Part shown: positions 39,701 to 48,226 of the stretch, one piece after another
Layout of the letters: each line of letters starts with the position of its first letter
How positions within the stretch are numbered: position 1 is the first letter of the stretch
Assembly (NCBI RefSeq): GCF_005886105.2
Contig: NZ_PNCO02000002.1
Span: 1,183,573 to 1,247,572 of the forward strand
Length of the DNA: 64,000 nucleotides
Reading direction: 5' to 3'
DNA from: Pseudoalteromonas galatheae
Lineage (GTDB): Bacteria; Pseudomonadota; Gammaproteobacteria; Enterobacterales; Alteromonadaceae
Made by a program: the position numbers and the translations under genes
Notes under the pieces: model-generated
Told to the model about the DNA's origin: nothing
The model's database searches: none
Seen by the model: the letters and a program-made list of their open reading frames with translations, nothing else

Positions 39701-41575
39701 AATGTATTCATAGAGGTAGTTGAGTCTTTAGCGCCGTTGAGTGGAGAGGATAGTGACGGTGACTTAATTCCTGACGATCAAGAAGGCTATGCAGATGAGG
39801 ATGAAGATGGTATTCCAGATTTCATGGATGCGATCACTGACTGTAATGTGGTGCAGGAACAAGCGTTAGAATCTAGCCAATTCTTGGTTGAAGGCGACCC
39901 AGGGGTATGTTTACGTAAAGGCGCTACTGTGCCACAAAATAATACGGGTGGTCTACAGCTGTTGGAGTCAGAGCTGCCTTCAGATCCAAATGCCAATAAT
40001 GCGGGTGGATTGTTCGACTTTATTGCGACAGGCTTACCACAACCCGGTGATGTATATAGTATTGTTTTACCACAGCGTAAGCCTATTCCACTAAATGCGG
40101 TTTATCGCAAATTAATTGGTGGTGAATGGCGAGACTTTGTGGTTGGAGAAGGTAACGAGTTACTCTCGACTCAAGGTGAGCCAGGTTTCTGTCCACCTCC
40201 TGGAAGTAACGAATGGAGCGCAGGTCTTAGTGATGGTGATTGGTGTGTTCAACTACGTATAGTCGATGGTGGTCCAAATGATGACGATGGTATTGCCAAT
40301 GGCAGTATTGTCGACCCAGGTGGCATCGCGGTACCAATTTCGAATAACGCACAGCCAGTGGCGAATGCTGACAGCGTGACAATTGTTTCTGGTCAAACAA
40401 TTATAATTGACGTACTCGAAAACGATACAGACAGCGACAATGATACACTCACCATAACAGGGGCAAGTGTTGATTTCGGTGTTGTTAGTATCGAAAATAA
40501 TCAATTGAACTACACGCCACCAGCTGCATTTATTGGTAACGCAACTATTCAATATAGCGTAACTGATGGGCAGGGAGGATCGAGTAATAGTACAGCGACA
40601 GTGTCTATTATCGCCAATCAACCACCGCAGGTTGCAAATGACACCGCGGTCTCAAATGGTGCGAAAATCATTATCGATGTACTTGCAAATGATAGCGATC
40701 CAGAAGGTGGGATTTTAAGCCTTGTTTCTGCAACGGCAAGCCAAGGTACTGTAGCGATTAATATTGACGGTACGCTGAGTTATACACCGAAAGCTGGATT
40801 TGAAGGTGTTGATACAATTAACTATGTTGTTAAAGATGAATTTGGAGCAACGGCTGAGGGGCAAGTGAGCGTCACAGTGTCAGTTAAACAAGTTACTTCT
40901 GTAACCAACAAGTCCTCAGGGACTATGGGAGGCATGTTGTTACTATTAATTAGTGCGGTGATATTGCGCCGTAAGAAATCAATAATACCAGCTTTTGCAT
41001 TGGTGAGTACGAGCTGTTTATTAAGCACACAAGCACAGGCGAGTAATTGGCAATTGGAGGCGACACTTGGACAATCTACAGCAGACAGTGAAATTAGCGC
41101 TTCGGACTTAAACATTGTCAACTTAGATGAAGATAGTAGTAGTTGGTCAATAGGGGCATTTTATGAATTAATCCCGAATTGGCAAGTAGGACTTCGGTAC
41201 ATTGACCTTGGTCAAGGTAGTGTGGAGTTTACGGGGTTAAGTGCAGATCCTGAGCAAAGCCAAATGGCGTTGGCGCGCGTAGCTCCGGTTTTGCCTGAAG
41301 GTCCTGCTTTACAATTCAATTACTCAAAACCATTTGCAGATAAATTTGTTGGTAAAATGTTCTTGGGTGCGTTTAATTGGGATTATAAAATTAACAGCGT
41401 TCGGGATGGTCAATTCTCTACTCGTTACGAAGATAGTGGCACTAGCGGCTATATAGGCGGTGGTGTTCACTATCAACTCAGTGATGCATTGACACTAGGG
41501 GTAGATTTTAGCCACTACTTTATTTCTACCAATGATATAAACGACTTAGCACTTAATTTGAGCTATCGCTTTTAA
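27776..41575 (+). CDS. Giant 4599-aa surface protein: Ig/cadherin-like repeats, GlyGly-CTERM-like segment, C-terminal beta-barrel
   Basis: Signal peptide [20 protein letters not shown] to NIWA at residue 26. Then a beta-rich domain, an Ig-like domain (about 205-340), degenerate repeats of the [16 protein letters not shown] type (about 490-1110), cadherin/Ig-like domains, nine near-identical 104-aa repeats (1716-2651), VCBS/tandem-95 and Dystroglycan-type cadherin-like repeats to about 3960, an Asp-rich Ca-binding stretch ([10 protein letters not shown], about 3990), and a domain like 'choice-of-anchor U' ([22 protein letters not shown]). A short Gly-Gly/hydrophobic/RRKK segment (about 4381-4400) looks like a GlyGly-CTERM sorting signal, but translation continues through a second signal-like stretch (STQAQA) into an OmpA-like eight-strand barrel ending NLSYRF. 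Probably an adhesin. GGAG precedes the ATG. Confidence 0.9.
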   Translation: MKLSKVATAVTSAGISAALFSGNIWAGQKILDYSSGTGTPTDVRDGASGVPDISLDTAGDVTFILDGGESGDSYTAESFAVAFSSFYAANFIGNSGASATDKAYKLLENAGTHFSFDGITFVRATATDAEHRVRFTGFKDGGQTVTVDLTPPVGPGVGTTFSFTRSSDFNNALWQDIDTLIISFPDTDPASAYDSRFAIRNITLDDAPASDSTPPVFVSASSTPTDDATNVSVSNDIVIAFDEDITLGSGNITIRNVTDNSVFEEFDVANESDGTTTSPGAGRVSITNDKVYLNPPGNLVGNRTYAIQIDSGAVTDTSSNPFTGISDDTTFNFTTVNTAPVVDLNSGTGGNDNTASFSEGSGAVNIASSASVTDADGDTISSIEITLTNPKGDTGEGLYVSASAVDTLKGTSGSSAFEGVSTIDISSLSASAAQVQTFLQAVTYNNTSSTPNETARTVTVQINDGTIDSDSRTASISVTDVTAASSSAAGFDTTNGTNLSPAITFAGGDETLTIANASHTTGSTASGGTGTDVLSVPTSTNLASLTSLSGFETLTPDSGASITLTESQHESFTTINGAGTNQFTLSSADGDGTISGDADIETYVLGAGFTFTLGGASQNVTGSSSADTVVTGSVTATGTLAGSGGTDVLQLSNGASIAGATVSGFETLTLDANAAVTMTEAQHDAFSTVNGSATESITISAATDGLTAASAIETYVLGAANSITLSAAGQNVTGSSGNDTVNIGTLTATGTLNAAGGTDTLSMSSGASIAGATVSNFENLTLASGATVSMTASQPALFGGTITAAGTETINISGDGDFTTLANVESFSVGDSLTNSRTITVGAAGTSVTASSSTDAVTFNVGTLSYTGTLTGDATTADTLSMSSGANISGGTLANIVNLTLASGASVTMTPEQNATFTGTVTAAGSETITISGDGDFTTLTGIETYSVNDDSTNTRTITVTNASATIDATVSNDAITFDIAGSAFNGSLVGDPTTGDTVSASDGADVSSGGFTNIGTLSLSSGATVAIDAANVANNFTTAITGAAGSETLKLMDGGTFNFTNTSVSEIENLAIGTNNIFTITLTDNFDSNGNSVTISNALGFALAGGITLNASALSGDTINMTATDFDGNDTITGGSGTDTIRPGGGTDSMTGNAGNDNFVGDASDLNGDTITDLSVGDIITINSVTGLTTSNVRFNGTSTLQVDTNATDFSSIEVAISLSNAPANSLGFTVADNGANTDITFITPNDVPVFSNLNGGGTFIENGSSVVIDSDVLIADTELDALDSGAGNYNNATLTIARNGGANAQDVFGNNGLLGTLTESSTFTFNSTTVGTVTTNSSGTLVLTFNTNATSAFVDSVLQNITYQNSSDAPPSSVTLDYTFNDGIANSTGTNQAVVNITGQNDAPTDISLDTSSINQSATGAGANIGTLSTTDLDTSDSHTYSIVSSGASANGTCSADTDNGSFQINGSNLEAQAAINAGSYIVCIQTSDSTTTFQEAFTVTVNDDVAPNAPSTPDLDAGSDTGSSNSDNNTNDTTPTFSGTAESGSTVRLYSDQEGGGTTVIGTGTATGGNWQITTSALTAGVTHAITAKATDANSNESSASSSLSVTIDTTAPSAPGTPDLDASSDTGTSNTDNITNDTTATFTGSGPNGGAITLISSIDGTVGTGIATLGTWTITTSALTAGTHTMTARSTDTAGNTADGSGLSVTVDTSVSAVSITTPIEVDGLVNAAEDNDVLIAGSSAEAGNSVTVTITDNNSSVSRTVTADNSGNWTLSGSELDVSGLNNGTLTVSATQTDTAGNTSSAATQTITLDNAAPSAVTITTPIETDGLVNAAEDNDVLIVGSGAEAGNSVTVTITDNNSSVSRTVTADNSGNWTLSGSELDVSGLNNGTLTVSATQADSAGNTSTAATQTITLDNAAPSAVTITTPIETDGLVNAAEDNDVLIAGSGAEAGNSVTVTITDNNSSVSRTVTADNSGNWTLSGSELDVSGLNNGTLTVSATQADSAGNTSTAATQTITLDNAAPSAVTITTPIETDGLVNAAEDNDVLIAGSGAEAGNSVTVTITDNNSSVSRTVTADNSGNWTLSGSELDVSGLNNGTLTVSATQADSAGNTSTAATQTITLDNAAPSAVTITTPIETDGLVNAAEDNDVLIAGSGAEAGNSVTVTITDNNSSVSRTVTADNSGNWTLSGSELDVSGLNNGTLTVSATQADSAGNTSTAATQTITLDNAAPSAVTITTPIETDGLVNAAEDNDVLIAGSGAEAGNSVTVTITDNNSSVSRTVTADNSGNWTLSGSELDVSGLNNGTLTVSATQADSAGNTSTAATQTITLDNAAPSAVTITTPIETDGLVNAAEDNDVLIAGSGAEAGNSVTVTITDNNSSVSRTVTADNSGNWTLSGSELDVSGLNNGTLTVSATQADSAGNTSTAATQTITLDNAAPSAITITTPIETDGLVNAAEDNDVLIVGSGAEAGNSVTVTITDNNSSVSRTVTADNSGNWTLSGSELDVSGLNNGTLTVSATQADSAGNTSTAATQTITLDNAAPSAVTITTPIETDGLVNAEEDNDVLIAGSGAEAGNSVTVTITDNNSSVSRTVTADNSGNWTLSGSELDVSGLNNGTLTVSATQVDSAGNTSTAATQTITLDNSAPSGISATIDQDLINAGNETAFSFTLTGLESTGSFTYEISDGSSSVSSASATAITGTTQQETGINVTSLNEGTLTLSVTVADDAGNEANVVTDTVIKKYNVAPVLSGTPATTVDEDSEYDFTPTLADSDTGDTHTFSITNKPNWATFDTQTGKLSGTPDDSHVGTTTDIEISVSDGTDSDTLSAFNIEVVNTNDAPTGQNTSFTIDEGATLSRDLNNGLLSLASDDDLDSSDSLTVVKDTDPQYGTLTLNTDGSFSYVHGGSENHTDSFTYHIEDSVNASSPVYTVTINMNAVEDAPTAVNDTLTTLEDASNSVNVLTNDSDPENNMVASSVSIKTQPTKGQLSVSNGVVTFTPTANANGSDSFTYTVKDSTQAESNEATVSITITPVNDLPVAANFTPNIDEDTPTSALTVRTSATDVEDTNPTGVIALESQPSKGQAAIDLSNGTITYTPNANETGNDSFTYSILDSEGGKSNIATISVNIGAVNDRPVAGNDTVTTDEDTVTTLTILANDSDVEDQGFDGSDIALEDKGDGVGNYDLATVTVGSDGVLTITPKQDQNGTLTFTYTIEDSEGLRSEPATVTVNITAVNDAPVAVNNTAQLLEDGNIEINVLGNDTDVDSQLNAASVAIVNQPQGGSLQILTTGNIVYTPNANFFGNDSFTYTVQDAEGLVSNAATVNITVTPINDAPVISGAPSTSVNEDVAYSFTPTATDTDGDSLTFSVANLPVWASFSDTTGAITGTPSEGQDGTYSGIVITVSDGQADASLPAFNIVVNAVNDAPIISGTPSTSVKQDEVYSFTPTASDVDSQALTFSVTNLPAWASFDTSSGNLAGTPTREDVGTYSNIIISVSDGVLQASLPAFEINVEPVNAAPIANNMQRSVLEDGTTSFSAEASDPDGDALTMELVSQPQNGVVQIQGTVFSYTPLPNFNGSDVFTYTVSDGEFKSNTASVSMTVTSVNDAPIAVDDSFTFDAVASNQYVLPVLNNDSDPDGSALRIIGAKASIGSAFIANNTLTYQAIQNSQAPIVVTYLIEDDSKARAKANASITINGTGSGNAPSITAPSDLTVNATGLFTKVNLGTAVASDSAGNPLPVSLVRGIPIFAPGKHIVYWQATDSQGQQAVASQNLNVNPLVSLQKDSRVAEDRSHSVKVYLNGPAPSYPVTVPYTVSGSADSSDHDLQSGEVVINSGTSASISFNILADGISEDNETIVISLSDSLNRGAKSTSTVTIVEQNVAPSLSAVVQQNGEERSLITASNEEVTIEAVVTDPNPNDIVNVSWQPDTALVNTSNDPFIFAFNPANIPSGIYKVRVTAEDNATPSLSTSRNVFIEVVESLAPLSGEDSDGDLIPDDQEGYADEDEDGIPDFMDAITDCNVVQEQALESSQFLVEGDPGVCLRKGATVPQNNTGGLQLLESELPSDPNANNAGGLFDFIATGLPQPGDVYSIVLPQRKPIPLNAVYRKLIGGEWRDFVVGEGNELLSTQGEPGFCPPPGSNEWSAGLSDGDWCVQLRIVDGGPNDDDGIANGSIVDPGGIAVPISNNAQPVANADSVTIVSGQTIIIDVLENDTDSDNDTLTITGASVDFGVVSIENNQLNYTPPAAFIGNATIQYSVTDGQGGSSNSTATVSIIANQPPQVANDTAVSNGAKIIIDVLANDSDPEGGILSLVSATASQGTVAINIDGTLSYTPKAGFEGVDTINYVVKDEFGATAEGQVSVTVSVKQVTSVTNKSSGTMGGMLLLLISAVILRRKKSIIPAFALVSTSCLLSTQAQASNWQLEATLGQSTADSEISASDLNIVNLDEDSSSWSIGAFYELIPNWQVGLRYIDLGQGSVEFTGLSADPEQSQMALARVAPVLPEGPALQFNYSKPFADKFVGKMFLGAFNWDYKINSVRDGQFSTRYEDSGTSGYIGGGVHYQLSDALTLGVDFSHYFISTNDINDLALNLSYRF
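32921..35728 (+). repeat. Nine tandem 312-bp repeats inside the giant surface-protein gene
   Basis: Exactly nine 312-bp (104-codon) units start at 32921 and every 312 bp after. Each encodes an Ig-like module beginning [17 protein letters not shown] and ending [11 protein letters not shown]. Units 3 to 6 (33545-34792) appear identical at base level by eye; units 1, 2, 7, 8 and 9 differ by scattered changes. This points to recent amplification in the middle of the array. Unit number may vary between strains, or the assembly may have collapsed or expanded here. Confidence 0.95.
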
Positions 41576-41602
41576 CCTCATAGTTTAGCGTTTATAAAAT
41601 AT

Positions 41603-41635
41603 AAAAGGGCCTCAATGTGCAATTGAAGCCCTTTT
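41603..41635. terminator. Intrinsic terminator of the giant surface-protein gene
   Basis: AAAAGGGCCTCAAT (41603-41616) and AATTGAAGCCCTTTT (41621-41635) pair with one mismatch around a GTGC loop. A/T runs on both sides make it usable in both directions. It lies 27 bp after the stop codon. Confidence 0.85.
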
Positions 41636-41799
41636 ATATAAACCCTATTATCTTAAGATTTGGATAGTGAGCCTGGTTAAAGCACCATGTATATTATCCA
41701 ACCGCCCAGCTGCCTTTTATGTGTAACAATGCTTTTGTGTCCGGTTGCCCTAAGATATCTGTATACCTTCAGGTAGGTCTGGGTTTCAAATGATAAATG

Positions 41800-41963
41800 C
41801 CTTTATAGCAGCCTATCTTAGCGCTTGCGTAAGCTCGCCTTGCCCGTATATAGGCAAGGCGAAAATTTTGCTATTTAGTTGTTCTAAATAAGAAGCTTTT
41901 AACACAGTTAGCGTCAGACTTGCGTCTTCAAATTGTGTAAGCATTCAGACTAGTAGGTATAAT
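41800..41963. repeat. Dispersed MITE-like intergenic element, copy 2 (inverted)
   Basis: Between the giant gene and the lipoprotein gene. The block AAATTTTGCTATTTAGTTGT followed by TCTAAATA is the reverse complement of the core of copy 1, and the right end reads TAGTAGGTATAAT, like the inverted end TTATACC. It also carries a private hairpin (TCGCCTTGCC with GGCAAGGCGA, about 41836-41862). The left boundary is unclear. The rest of the 41576-41989 gap holds only the terminator. Confidence 0.6.
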
Positions 41964-41989
41964 GTACAGCTTGTTGTTTTAAGTGTAGA

Positions 41990-42745
41990 TTAGTTGAGTA
42001 AGATGGTTAACTCTTCAGATTCCTTTTCTTGAATGGCATGTATTGAGCTACCAGATTTAAATTGACTATCGACAGTGCCTTTCTTTGAGCGTGATAGGGT
42101 AATATGTGACTTACAAGACTTTTTCTTATTCAAATTATCTTTATGGAGCCCTTCGATACTTCCAAGTAAAATAGTGTAGCTGCCGTCACTATCATCTAAC
42201 TCTACATAGCGACTGATTGATGAAGGATCACCTGTATTTGTAGTACAACTCGCATTAAAAAATAGGGTAAGGGTGGTATTTGGCTCATTTACGGGCTTCC
42301 ACTCAACGACAATTCGGCTATCTTTGCGATATGTAGACGCGACTGGCGAATATAACAACACCTCTTCTGGTAAGAGTACTTTTGATGTTAGTGTCTTGTT
42401 TTCTTTGCTTCTTATTAATTCAAGTTTAAATTCAGTATTTTTAGTCGTTTGGCTAAAGTATCCTTGATAGTCAATATCTAAAATATCCTCATCCATCTCT
42501 AATACTTTTACTTCATTACCAACGGTGGCTTGCACTTTGTCACTGGGGCTAAGAATGATATTTGCGCCTATACTACTGCTTTTATTAAACTCAGTAACGA
42601 CTCTAGCGCGCTTACCATTTGCAGTAAGTCGAATGTCTGCCCAAATTTTTTCGGTAGCGACAATATCTGAAGTGGTTGACTCACTAGAGCAGCCACTGGC
42701 TCCTAAAATAAACAGTAAACTTGTTAACCCATAAATGTATTTCAT
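41990..42745 (-). CDS. Putative lipoprotein, function unknown
   Basis: About 251 aa starting at ATG 42745 (MKYIYGLTSLLFILGASGCS), preceded by GGAAAGGAT. The lipobox GASGC gives a lipidated Cys at residue 19; Ser-Ser follow, fitting outer-membrane sorting. The mature protein is beta-rich (EVKVLEMDEDILDIDYQGYF, DSRIVVEWKPVNEP) with two Cys near the C-terminal half. No named family recognised. It stands alone on the minus strand with 200-bp spacers on both sides. Confidence 0.7.
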   Translation of the reverse strand: MKYIYGLTSLLFILGASGCSSESTTSDIVATEKIWADIRLTANGKRARVVTEFNKSSSIGANIILSPSDKVQATVGNEVKVLEMDEDILDIDYQGYFSQTTKNTEFKLELIRSKENKTLTSKVLLPEEVLLYSPVASTYRKDSRIVVEWKPVNEPNTTLTLFFNASCTTNTGDPSSISRYVELDDSDGSYTILLGSIEGLHKDNLNKKKSCKSHITLSRSKKGTVDSQFKSGSSIHAIQEKESEELTILLN

Positions 42746-42952
42746 ATCCTTTCCTTTGACAAAATATACTTTCACGTAGTGTAGACTTATAATTACGTTT
42801 CTAAAATAGGGTATAACAATTTATGACAATTTATAACAATCTGTGGTGCTCTAAAGTGAAAAGGGAACTTCCATGTTCCTAAATAAAAACGTTGTTATAT
42901 TATTGCGTAACTATGAATAGATAATGGAGCTATCTGTTTGTACTCGTGGTGT

Positions 42953-44032
42953 TTATTGAATATCAGATAGCTTAAGTATATTTGACATCACTTCTTTACC
43001 GTCCACATCTTTTAAGCCGATTGTGATTGTGGGGTCTGAATGAGACCAATCAATGTCGATGAACCCATAGTTCACATCATGAGTAAACCCAGATACTCGG
43101 TGTTGATTTGGGCTGACTTGTTTCCACTCTTCTGTAAGCCCCGAGCTGGTGACTTCCCAAAAAGGGTAGCCTTGATGTACTACCTTCGAAATTTCACCCC
43201 AGTGTGTATCACCGCTAATCATGATAACACCACCAAGTTTTTCGCGCGTGATGAAGTTCAGAAGGCGTGCTCTATCAGCTGGGTAGTTGGCCCAAGCTTC
43301 CCAGCCCGTAAACTCGGGTAATAATTGCAAACTAGAGGCGATAATTCGAATGGCGGCAGGTTTTTTTAACTCAGACTGAAGCCATTGCCACTGCTGCTCA
43401 CCGAGCATACTCGCGTTTAGAACTGGGCTATATGGTCCTCTATTTTCTGGCTTACGTTTGTTGTCGTACTCTGATTTTGATACTGACGTTAACGCCGGAC
43501 GGTTCCATCTCAAGTCGGGCATAATGACACGAATGAGCTGATTTCCTTGGCCATATTCATACGAAGTATAAATTCCTGAGTCTCTAGTGCGTCTCAAAGA
43601 GTCTGCAGGTTCGTGCCAAAAGTCTAACATAACCTTTCGTGAGGCTTCTTTTTGAGAATATTCCAAACCTGCGTCATTTTCACCGTAGTCATGGTCGTCC
43701 CAAATAGCGATAACTTGAGATTGTTGTCGTAGTTCCTGTATACCTGCGTTTGCGTCAAGCTTTTCATATTTCTTCTTAAGCACATCCATATCCGTGGTGT
43801 CACCATAGATGTTGTCTCCGAGAAAGATAAATAGCTCGGGGTTCTCTTTATTAATTGCCGCTAATATAGGCATTGGTTTATCTTGATGAGAGCATGAACC
43901 AAAGCGGATTGTTGACAAAGAGGTTTGCTCATTGGCATACACCTTCATTGCAACAAACGCTATTAAAGGAAATAGCATGAGGCAAGTGAAACGCTTGCGC
44001 TTAGCGAGTTTAGGTCGTTTTAGTTTGATCAT
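42953..44032 (-). CDS. PhoD-like alkaline phosphatase/phosphodiesterase
   Basis: A 359-aa exported metallophosphatase. The signal peptide follows a basic start (KRPKLAKRKR) and ends near KVYA. Metal motifs of the PhoD/metallophosphatase fold are seen: FGSCS, LFIFLGDNIYGD, VIAIWDDHDYGEND and MISGDTHWGE. It probably releases phosphate from phosphate esters in the periplasm. Its ATG overlaps the stop of the upstream phosphodiesterase gene (ATGA at 44029-44032), so the pair is translationally coupled and sits downstream of a TonB receptor. Confidence 0.88.
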   Translation of the reverse strand: MIKLKRPKLAKRKRFTCLMLFPLIAFVAMKVYANEQTSLSTIRFGSCSHQDKPMPILAAINKENPELFIFLGDNIYGDTTDMDVLKKKYEKLDANAGIQELRQQSQVIAIWDDHDYGENDAGLEYSQKEASRKVMLDFWHEPADSLRRTRDSGIYTSYEYGQGNQLIRVIMPDLRWNRPALTSVSKSEYDNKRKPENRGPYSPVLNASMLGEQQWQWLQSELKKPAAIRIIASSLQLLPEFTGWEAWANYPADRARLLNFITREKLGGVIMISGDTHWGEISKVVHQGYPFWEVTSSGLTEEWKQVSPNQHRVSGFTHDVNYGFIDIDWSHSDPTITIGLKDVDGKEVMSNILKLSDIQ

Positions 44033-45156
44033 TGCGCTATGCCTTCAAGCGGTGGTGCTATCTTGGGATTAAAGGTAGAAGGGTTTTGTCCAAGTAATTG
44101 AAGCGCAGTCGCGGTAACTTGCGACAAGGTTTGCTCTTGCTTTGGGATCACTAATCCTTTGGCTTTTATCTTGGGTCCGATGGCTGCAAACCAAACTTGC
44201 TCAGAACCTACGATCCCCTCAGGCTGCTTCTCAAGCATGCGTGGATAGTTCTTTTCAATCGCTGCTTTTGATGAGTGGTGTCTCCAATCCTTACGACCCA
44301 TGCCGCGGCCGTGATCGGTAGTAATGAGTAAATAGGTGTTGTTTTTGTATTGCGGAATTGCTTGTAAGGTTTGCCATAAGTCGGCCAATATTTTATCAGC
44401 ACGGTGAATACCTTTGATGTACTCGTCGTAGTTTCCACCGTGCGCATAATCGTCTGGCTCGCCAAGTGCTAGCATCATCACTCTTGGTTTTTGGGTTTGA
44501 AGATAGGCTTTTGCATATTGATAAGTAAAGGCATCTAAGCGCACTGAGGACCAAGGACTTGGAACTTGCGCCTGTAATTCATTTAAAAATTGTAGTTTGG
44601 GGTTAGTGGTGTGCTTAGCAATTTCAAATCCAGCGTTTATATGCAATTTGCTCCTTTCACGATTGAAAATAGCAGGGAAAACATCCCAACTACCGAAAAC
44701 AGCAAGATTTGGCTCGAAACCAGGCTGAGATTGTAGCCATTCTAAAAACGATATATTTGGGTTCGGTTTTTTGTCATTAGAGTCAATATTGGGATCGGCA
44801 ATGCCAGTAATTACTTCGTTGTAACCCGGGTATGAAAAATACCATGGATTGGAAACTCGCATTGTTGAGTTTTGTTTTCTATCGCCGAGAATGACACCGT
44901 TTTCGACCACGTATTGCCATAAGAATGGCATTAACTTTTCACGGCTTTGCTGAGAGTTGTGCCCTTGAAAAAGTGCATTTAGCACTTTTGGAGCGCTTGT
45001 TGATTCTTTATCGTTGACTAACTGATTATCCAATCCGTAAAACACTTCTTGCCATCTAACACCATCTATTGTGACCAGAATAAGGTTCGGATCACTTTGC
45101 TTTGCTTGAGTAAATACACTAAAAGTGAGTATGAATAACCACATTGCACGCTTCAT
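44029..45156 (-). CDS. Alkaline-phosphatase-superfamily enzyme (nucleotide pyrophosphatase/phosphodiesterase-like)
   Basis: About 375 aa from ATG 45156 (MKRAMWLFIL), with GGGAG 5 bases before; a TTG four codons earlier is the alternative. A signal peptide ends at FTQA. Metal and nucleophile motifs: NLILVTIDGVRWQEVF, NPWYFSYPGYNEVITG with a Ser/Thr nucleophile region, EPDDYAHGGNYDEY and LLITTDHGRGMG. The family hydrolyses phosphodiesters, phosphomonoesters or sulfates; with PhoD and a TonB receptor next to it, phosphate scavenging is most likely (inference). Confidence 0.85.
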   Translation of the reverse strand: MKRAMWLFILTFSVFTQAKQSDPNLILVTIDGVRWQEVFYGLDNQLVNDKESTSAPKVLNALFQGHNSQQSREKLMPFLWQYVVENGVILGDRKQNSTMRVSNPWYFSYPGYNEVITGIADPNIDSNDKKPNPNISFLEWLQSQPGFEPNLAVFGSWDVFPAIFNRERSKLHINAGFEIAKHTTNPKLQFLNELQAQVPSPWSSVRLDAFTYQYAKAYLQTQKPRVMMLALGEPDDYAHGGNYDEYIKGIHRADKILADLWQTLQAIPQYKNNTYLLITTDHGRGMGRKDWRHHSSKAAIEKNYPRMLEKQPEGIVGSEQVWFAAIGPKIKAKGLVIPKQEQTLSQVTATALQLLGQNPSTFNPKIAPPLEGIAQ

Positions 45157-45194
45157 TTTATCTCCCAATCCACATTAGGGTATATCTGTGTAAA

Positions 45195-45214
45195 AAGGGC
45201 ACCGAAGTGCCCTT
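45195..45214 (-). terminator. Intrinsic terminator with UUCG loop after the TonB receptor gene
   Basis: On the minus strand, AAGGGCAC, TTCG loop, GTGCCCTT, then TTTTTA. It lies 19 bp past the receptor stop and 39 bp before the phosphodiesterase start, so the two phosphatase genes are reached by read-through or have their own promoter. Confidence 0.82.
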
Positions 45215-45232
45215 ATTTACTTGGCTTTATTA

Positions 45233-47569
45233 TTAAAAAGTGAGCTTAAAGTTCACAGCAGCGGTGCGTGGAGCTCCTATCCATGCAGATTGACCAGCAA
45301 TACCACCCAAATAACTTTCATCGGTTAGGTTATTGATAGTTAACCTCAGCTCCATATTTTCAACACCAGATAGCGGTGAATCAATCGCAACACCGGCATA
45401 AAAATCTGAAGTCATATAGCTATCGACTCTTTGAGTATTCTTCGCATCCATGTAACGTTCACCAACCCATTTCGTTGAAAGACCCGCGAAATATGGCCCC
45501 TCAGCCCAATCAATAGAAATAACAGCTAAATCTTCTGCAGAGCCAAATACTGTGTTACCCGCCGGGAAGTCATTCAAACCACCCGTGTAGATGGAATCGT
45601 TATATGTATATGATGCATAAATCCCCCAGCTGTTGGTTACATACCAAGTTGCAGAAGCTTCAAAACCGCTCGACTCGATACCACCAACATTCACATATGA
45701 ACCATTAGTGCCAATCAGATAATCAATACCATCTGGTGAATCTGGAGCAATAAAACTAATGCGGTTATCAAACGTTACATCATAGTAGGTCAGGCTGGCA
45801 TTAAATTCGGTAGATGAATACCTAAAACCTAAATCAATGTTTTCAGCAGTTTCAGGCTCGATTTGTTCAAGTGCAGAGGCTTCGCGTTCTAGTACGTTGT
45901 CTTTTATAGCTGCAAAGTTTTCGGCATAACCTGCAAATAACTCTAGGCCTTCGATTGGCATGGGGGCGACGATCCCTGCGCTTAGTAATGCGTCAGAGTC
46001 TGAGTCTAGTGCCACTTTTTGACCGCTAAACTTGTCGACACCTTCTAACTCGACCAAGAATTTCTTGGCACCAACACGCAATCGAGCCAGGCCAAAGTCT
46101 AATTCATCCTCAATGTAGAGCATGGTTGTATCGACATTAAACTCACGGCTATATTGGATCCAATATGGCGTATCATCAAAATTAGCAGAGACTCGAGCAT
46201 CAATACGCTTGTGCCAATCTCGCCATTCTTCACGTTGGTAGTCTTCATACCAAAACCCTGCGCGAATGGTGTTATCCATATCGGCAATTTTGCCGTAGAA
46301 AGTAAAATCAGCATTGATCCCGAGACGGTCTTTACCGTAGTGCGTATGTCGATAAGAGCCTACCGGAATCGCGCCTGCACTATAACATGCCGGATCATAC
46401 TCTTCGTCAGCACCACCGTATGGGAAAGTTAGGCTTGAGGTACATTTTGCATTTGGTTTTAGTGCTTTACCTTCTCTATCAACGAAGTAAATGCGTCCGA
46501 TAGGACTACCGCCAGTATAAGGCGCAGTACCTGTTACTTCTGAATGAGGCTGATTTAATCCGTCGTTGTTGATATCAACTAAATAGGGAGGAACCCAATC
46601 ACCACGACCTTCATTGGTGTGATAATAGACATTACTCGTTAGTGCCCAATTAGTTTGTTCATAGGTCGCTTCTATGTAGCCGAAAATGTTTTCGCGGTGC
46701 GTACGCCAGCCATTGCGATATACTTGGTCAATATGTGGAATGCCGGTGATGGTATCTGTCAGTCTATCCCATGCTGGATCGGCTTCAAATTGTTCTTGGC
46801 TTACACGTTGGTAGTTTGCTTCAACCACATCATCATAAGATGCATAAGCTTTTACTGTTAGCGGACCTTTTTGGTGTTTTATTTTAGCGGCTAAATGGTC
46901 GCGTTCATTATTAGCGACTTGTTGGATCCAGTCTGAGTTACTTGAGCTAGAAACGCTGATCCAAGCATAGGTATTCTCAATTATTTCACCGGTTTCATAA
47001 CGAGCAAAGTACTTTTGCGCTACAAAGTCACCACTGGTGATAGAGAGCGTTAAGCCTTGTTTTTCAGTGGGATCGATGGTTGTGAAGTTAAGTGTACCAC
47101 CCAATGCCTCATTAGATCGTGAGGCAATATCAGCGGTACCTTGAGATACTTGCACTGCGCCTAAATTTTCGGTATCGATGTAGCGGTTTGCTTTCGCACC
47201 ACCACCATAGTTTGAATTACCATTAGCAATGCCATCAACCGTAATACCGATTTGTTGCTCGTCTAAACTCAGCTGAAAACCACGAATAGAAACGGTGGTC
47301 GACCAGTCGTCAGAACCAAAAGTATCTCCTTCGTTGATGAGAACACCAGGTAAATTATCAATAACAGCCAAAGCCGATGTCATAGCAGACTGTTGCTTGC
47401 TCATTTCGTCACTTGTTGCGTTATTTGCAAAGGAAACGCTTTGTCCAACAACCGTAACTTCTTCAATGACTTTATCGTCTTTACTCTCGTCATCGTTAGC
47501 ATAGGCGTTAACTGCTAGGGTGGATAGTAGTGCGGTAGTGATCAGGTTTAGCTTGCGTTGCGTTTTCAT
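45233..47569 (-). CDS. TonB-dependent receptor, phosphatase-linked
   Basis: A 778-aa outer-membrane active transporter. The signal peptide (LNLITTALLSTLAVNAYA) is followed by an acidic linker and TonB-box-like region (EEVTVVGQSVSF), the plug with NLPGVLINEGD, STTVSIRGFQL and VDGIAN, then the 22-strand barrel ending AAVNFKLTF. The genes after it encode two exported phosphatases, so the ligand is likely a phosphorylated organic compound (inference). The upstream spacer holds a palindrome (47656-47669). Confidence 0.92.
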   Translation of the reverse strand: MKTQRKLNLITTALLSTLAVNAYANDDESKDDKVIEEVTVVGQSVSFANNATSDEMSKQQSAMTSALAVIDNLPGVLINEGDTFGSDDWSTTVSIRGFQLSLDEQQIGITVDGIANGNSNYGGGAKANRYIDTENLGAVQVSQGTADIASRSNEALGGTLNFTTIDPTEKQGLTLSITSGDFVAQKYFARYETGEIIENTYAWISVSSSSNSDWIQQVANNERDHLAAKIKHQKGPLTVKAYASYDDVVEANYQRVSQEQFEADPAWDRLTDTITGIPHIDQVYRNGWRTHRENIFGYIEATYEQTNWALTSNVYYHTNEGRGDWVPPYLVDINNDGLNQPHSEVTGTAPYTGGSPIGRIYFVDREGKALKPNAKCTSSLTFPYGGADEEYDPACYSAGAIPVGSYRHTHYGKDRLGINADFTFYGKIADMDNTIRAGFWYEDYQREEWRDWHKRIDARVSANFDDTPYWIQYSREFNVDTTMLYIEDELDFGLARLRVGAKKFLVELEGVDKFSGQKVALDSDSDALLSAGIVAPMPIEGLELFAGYAENFAAIKDNVLEREASALEQIEPETAENIDLGFRYSSTEFNASLTYYDVTFDNRISFIAPDSPDGIDYLIGTNGSYVNVGGIESSGFEASATWYVTNSWGIYASYTYNDSIYTGGLNDFPAGNTVFGSAEDLAVISIDWAEGPYFAGLSTKWVGERYMDAKNTQRVDSYMTSDFYAGVAIDSPLSGVENMELRLTINNLTDESYLGGIAGQSAWIGAPRTAAVNFKLTF

Positions 47570-47650
47570 AATTGTTCCAACTTCTAGGTTAATTGTGATC
47601 GCTGAAAGAGTCGGCGCAAGTATGGGGAGGTTTTATGACAATTCAGGCGA

Positions 47651-47680
47651 CTTTTATTGAACGTTCAATTAATAAAAGTT
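47651..47680. promoter_or_regulatory. Palindromic operator candidate upstream of the TonB receptor
   Basis: ATTGAACGTTCAAT (47656-47669) is a perfect 14-bp palindrome flanked by ACTTTTATT and AATAAAAGT, which pair with each other. It is about 90 bp upstream of the receptor ATG. A half-site like a Pho box (TGTCATAAA on the minus strand) lies nearer the gene, but I see no second half at the right spacing. Confidence 0.4.
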
Positions 47681-47813
47681 TAAAGAATTAAGACATAGGC
47701 ATATTTGTATTTTATTCGTGGGACGTAAGATCTACATTTGAGAGTGACTCTGAATAGCAATCAAAGGAAAAGCAGAGCTATTCACAACGAATAACTCGAG
47801 GATTAGTTGGGAA

Positions 47814-48164
47814 CTAAATTAATTGGGCATTAGGAGCTGCCGAGTAAATCCAGCAGGTTTTACCCGAGCTTAGTGTTGCGGAAATGCGCTGATAGTCATC
47901 CACTTCGTATTCATCTGCATGAGCTAATTCAGCTTTAGTGATTAAAAAGACTGTGCCCTCGACTTCATCCTCTACATTACCCGTTGCGATCAAAATGGGA
48001 TGAATATCTTTTTGGCTACTGATGATAACTGCAGGGTCCGTTATTTTAACTTGGCCAACTTTAAATCCACAAAGTACCGTTTTCTCGCCTTCTAATCGTC
48101 TGCCGAATGTATCTAGTTGCACTTGCTCCTGTTGCAATGTGCCGTACGAAAATAATGCTTGCAT
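47814..48164 (-). CDS. Gamma-glutamylcyclotransferase-like (AIG2/GGCT fold) protein
   Basis: A 116-aa cytosolic protein. The fold's signature is FSYGTLQQEQVQ at the start (YGTL substrate loop) and VEGTVFLI followed by Asp-Glu-Tyr near the catalytic acidic residue (ELAHADEYEVDDY). Family members cyclise gamma-glutamyl amines or peptides. It stands alone between the TonB receptor and the DUF6351 gene, on the same strand as both. Confidence 0.85.
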   Translation of the reverse strand: MQALFSYGTLQQEQVQLDTFGRRLEGEKTVLCGFKVGQVKITDPAVIISSQKDIHPILIATGNVEDEVEGTVFLITKAELAHADEYEVDDYQRISATLSSGKTCWIYSAAPNAQLI

Positions 48165-48226
48165 CACTTAATTCTAATCCATTGTTTTTCCGCTGGGTCT
48201 CAGTCTAAGCTGAGTTATTTTTTCTA

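Noticed and set aside
47570..47650. Pho box upstream of the TonB receptor
   Set aside because: Only one TGTCAT-like half site is visible; the second half at 11-bp spacing is missing.
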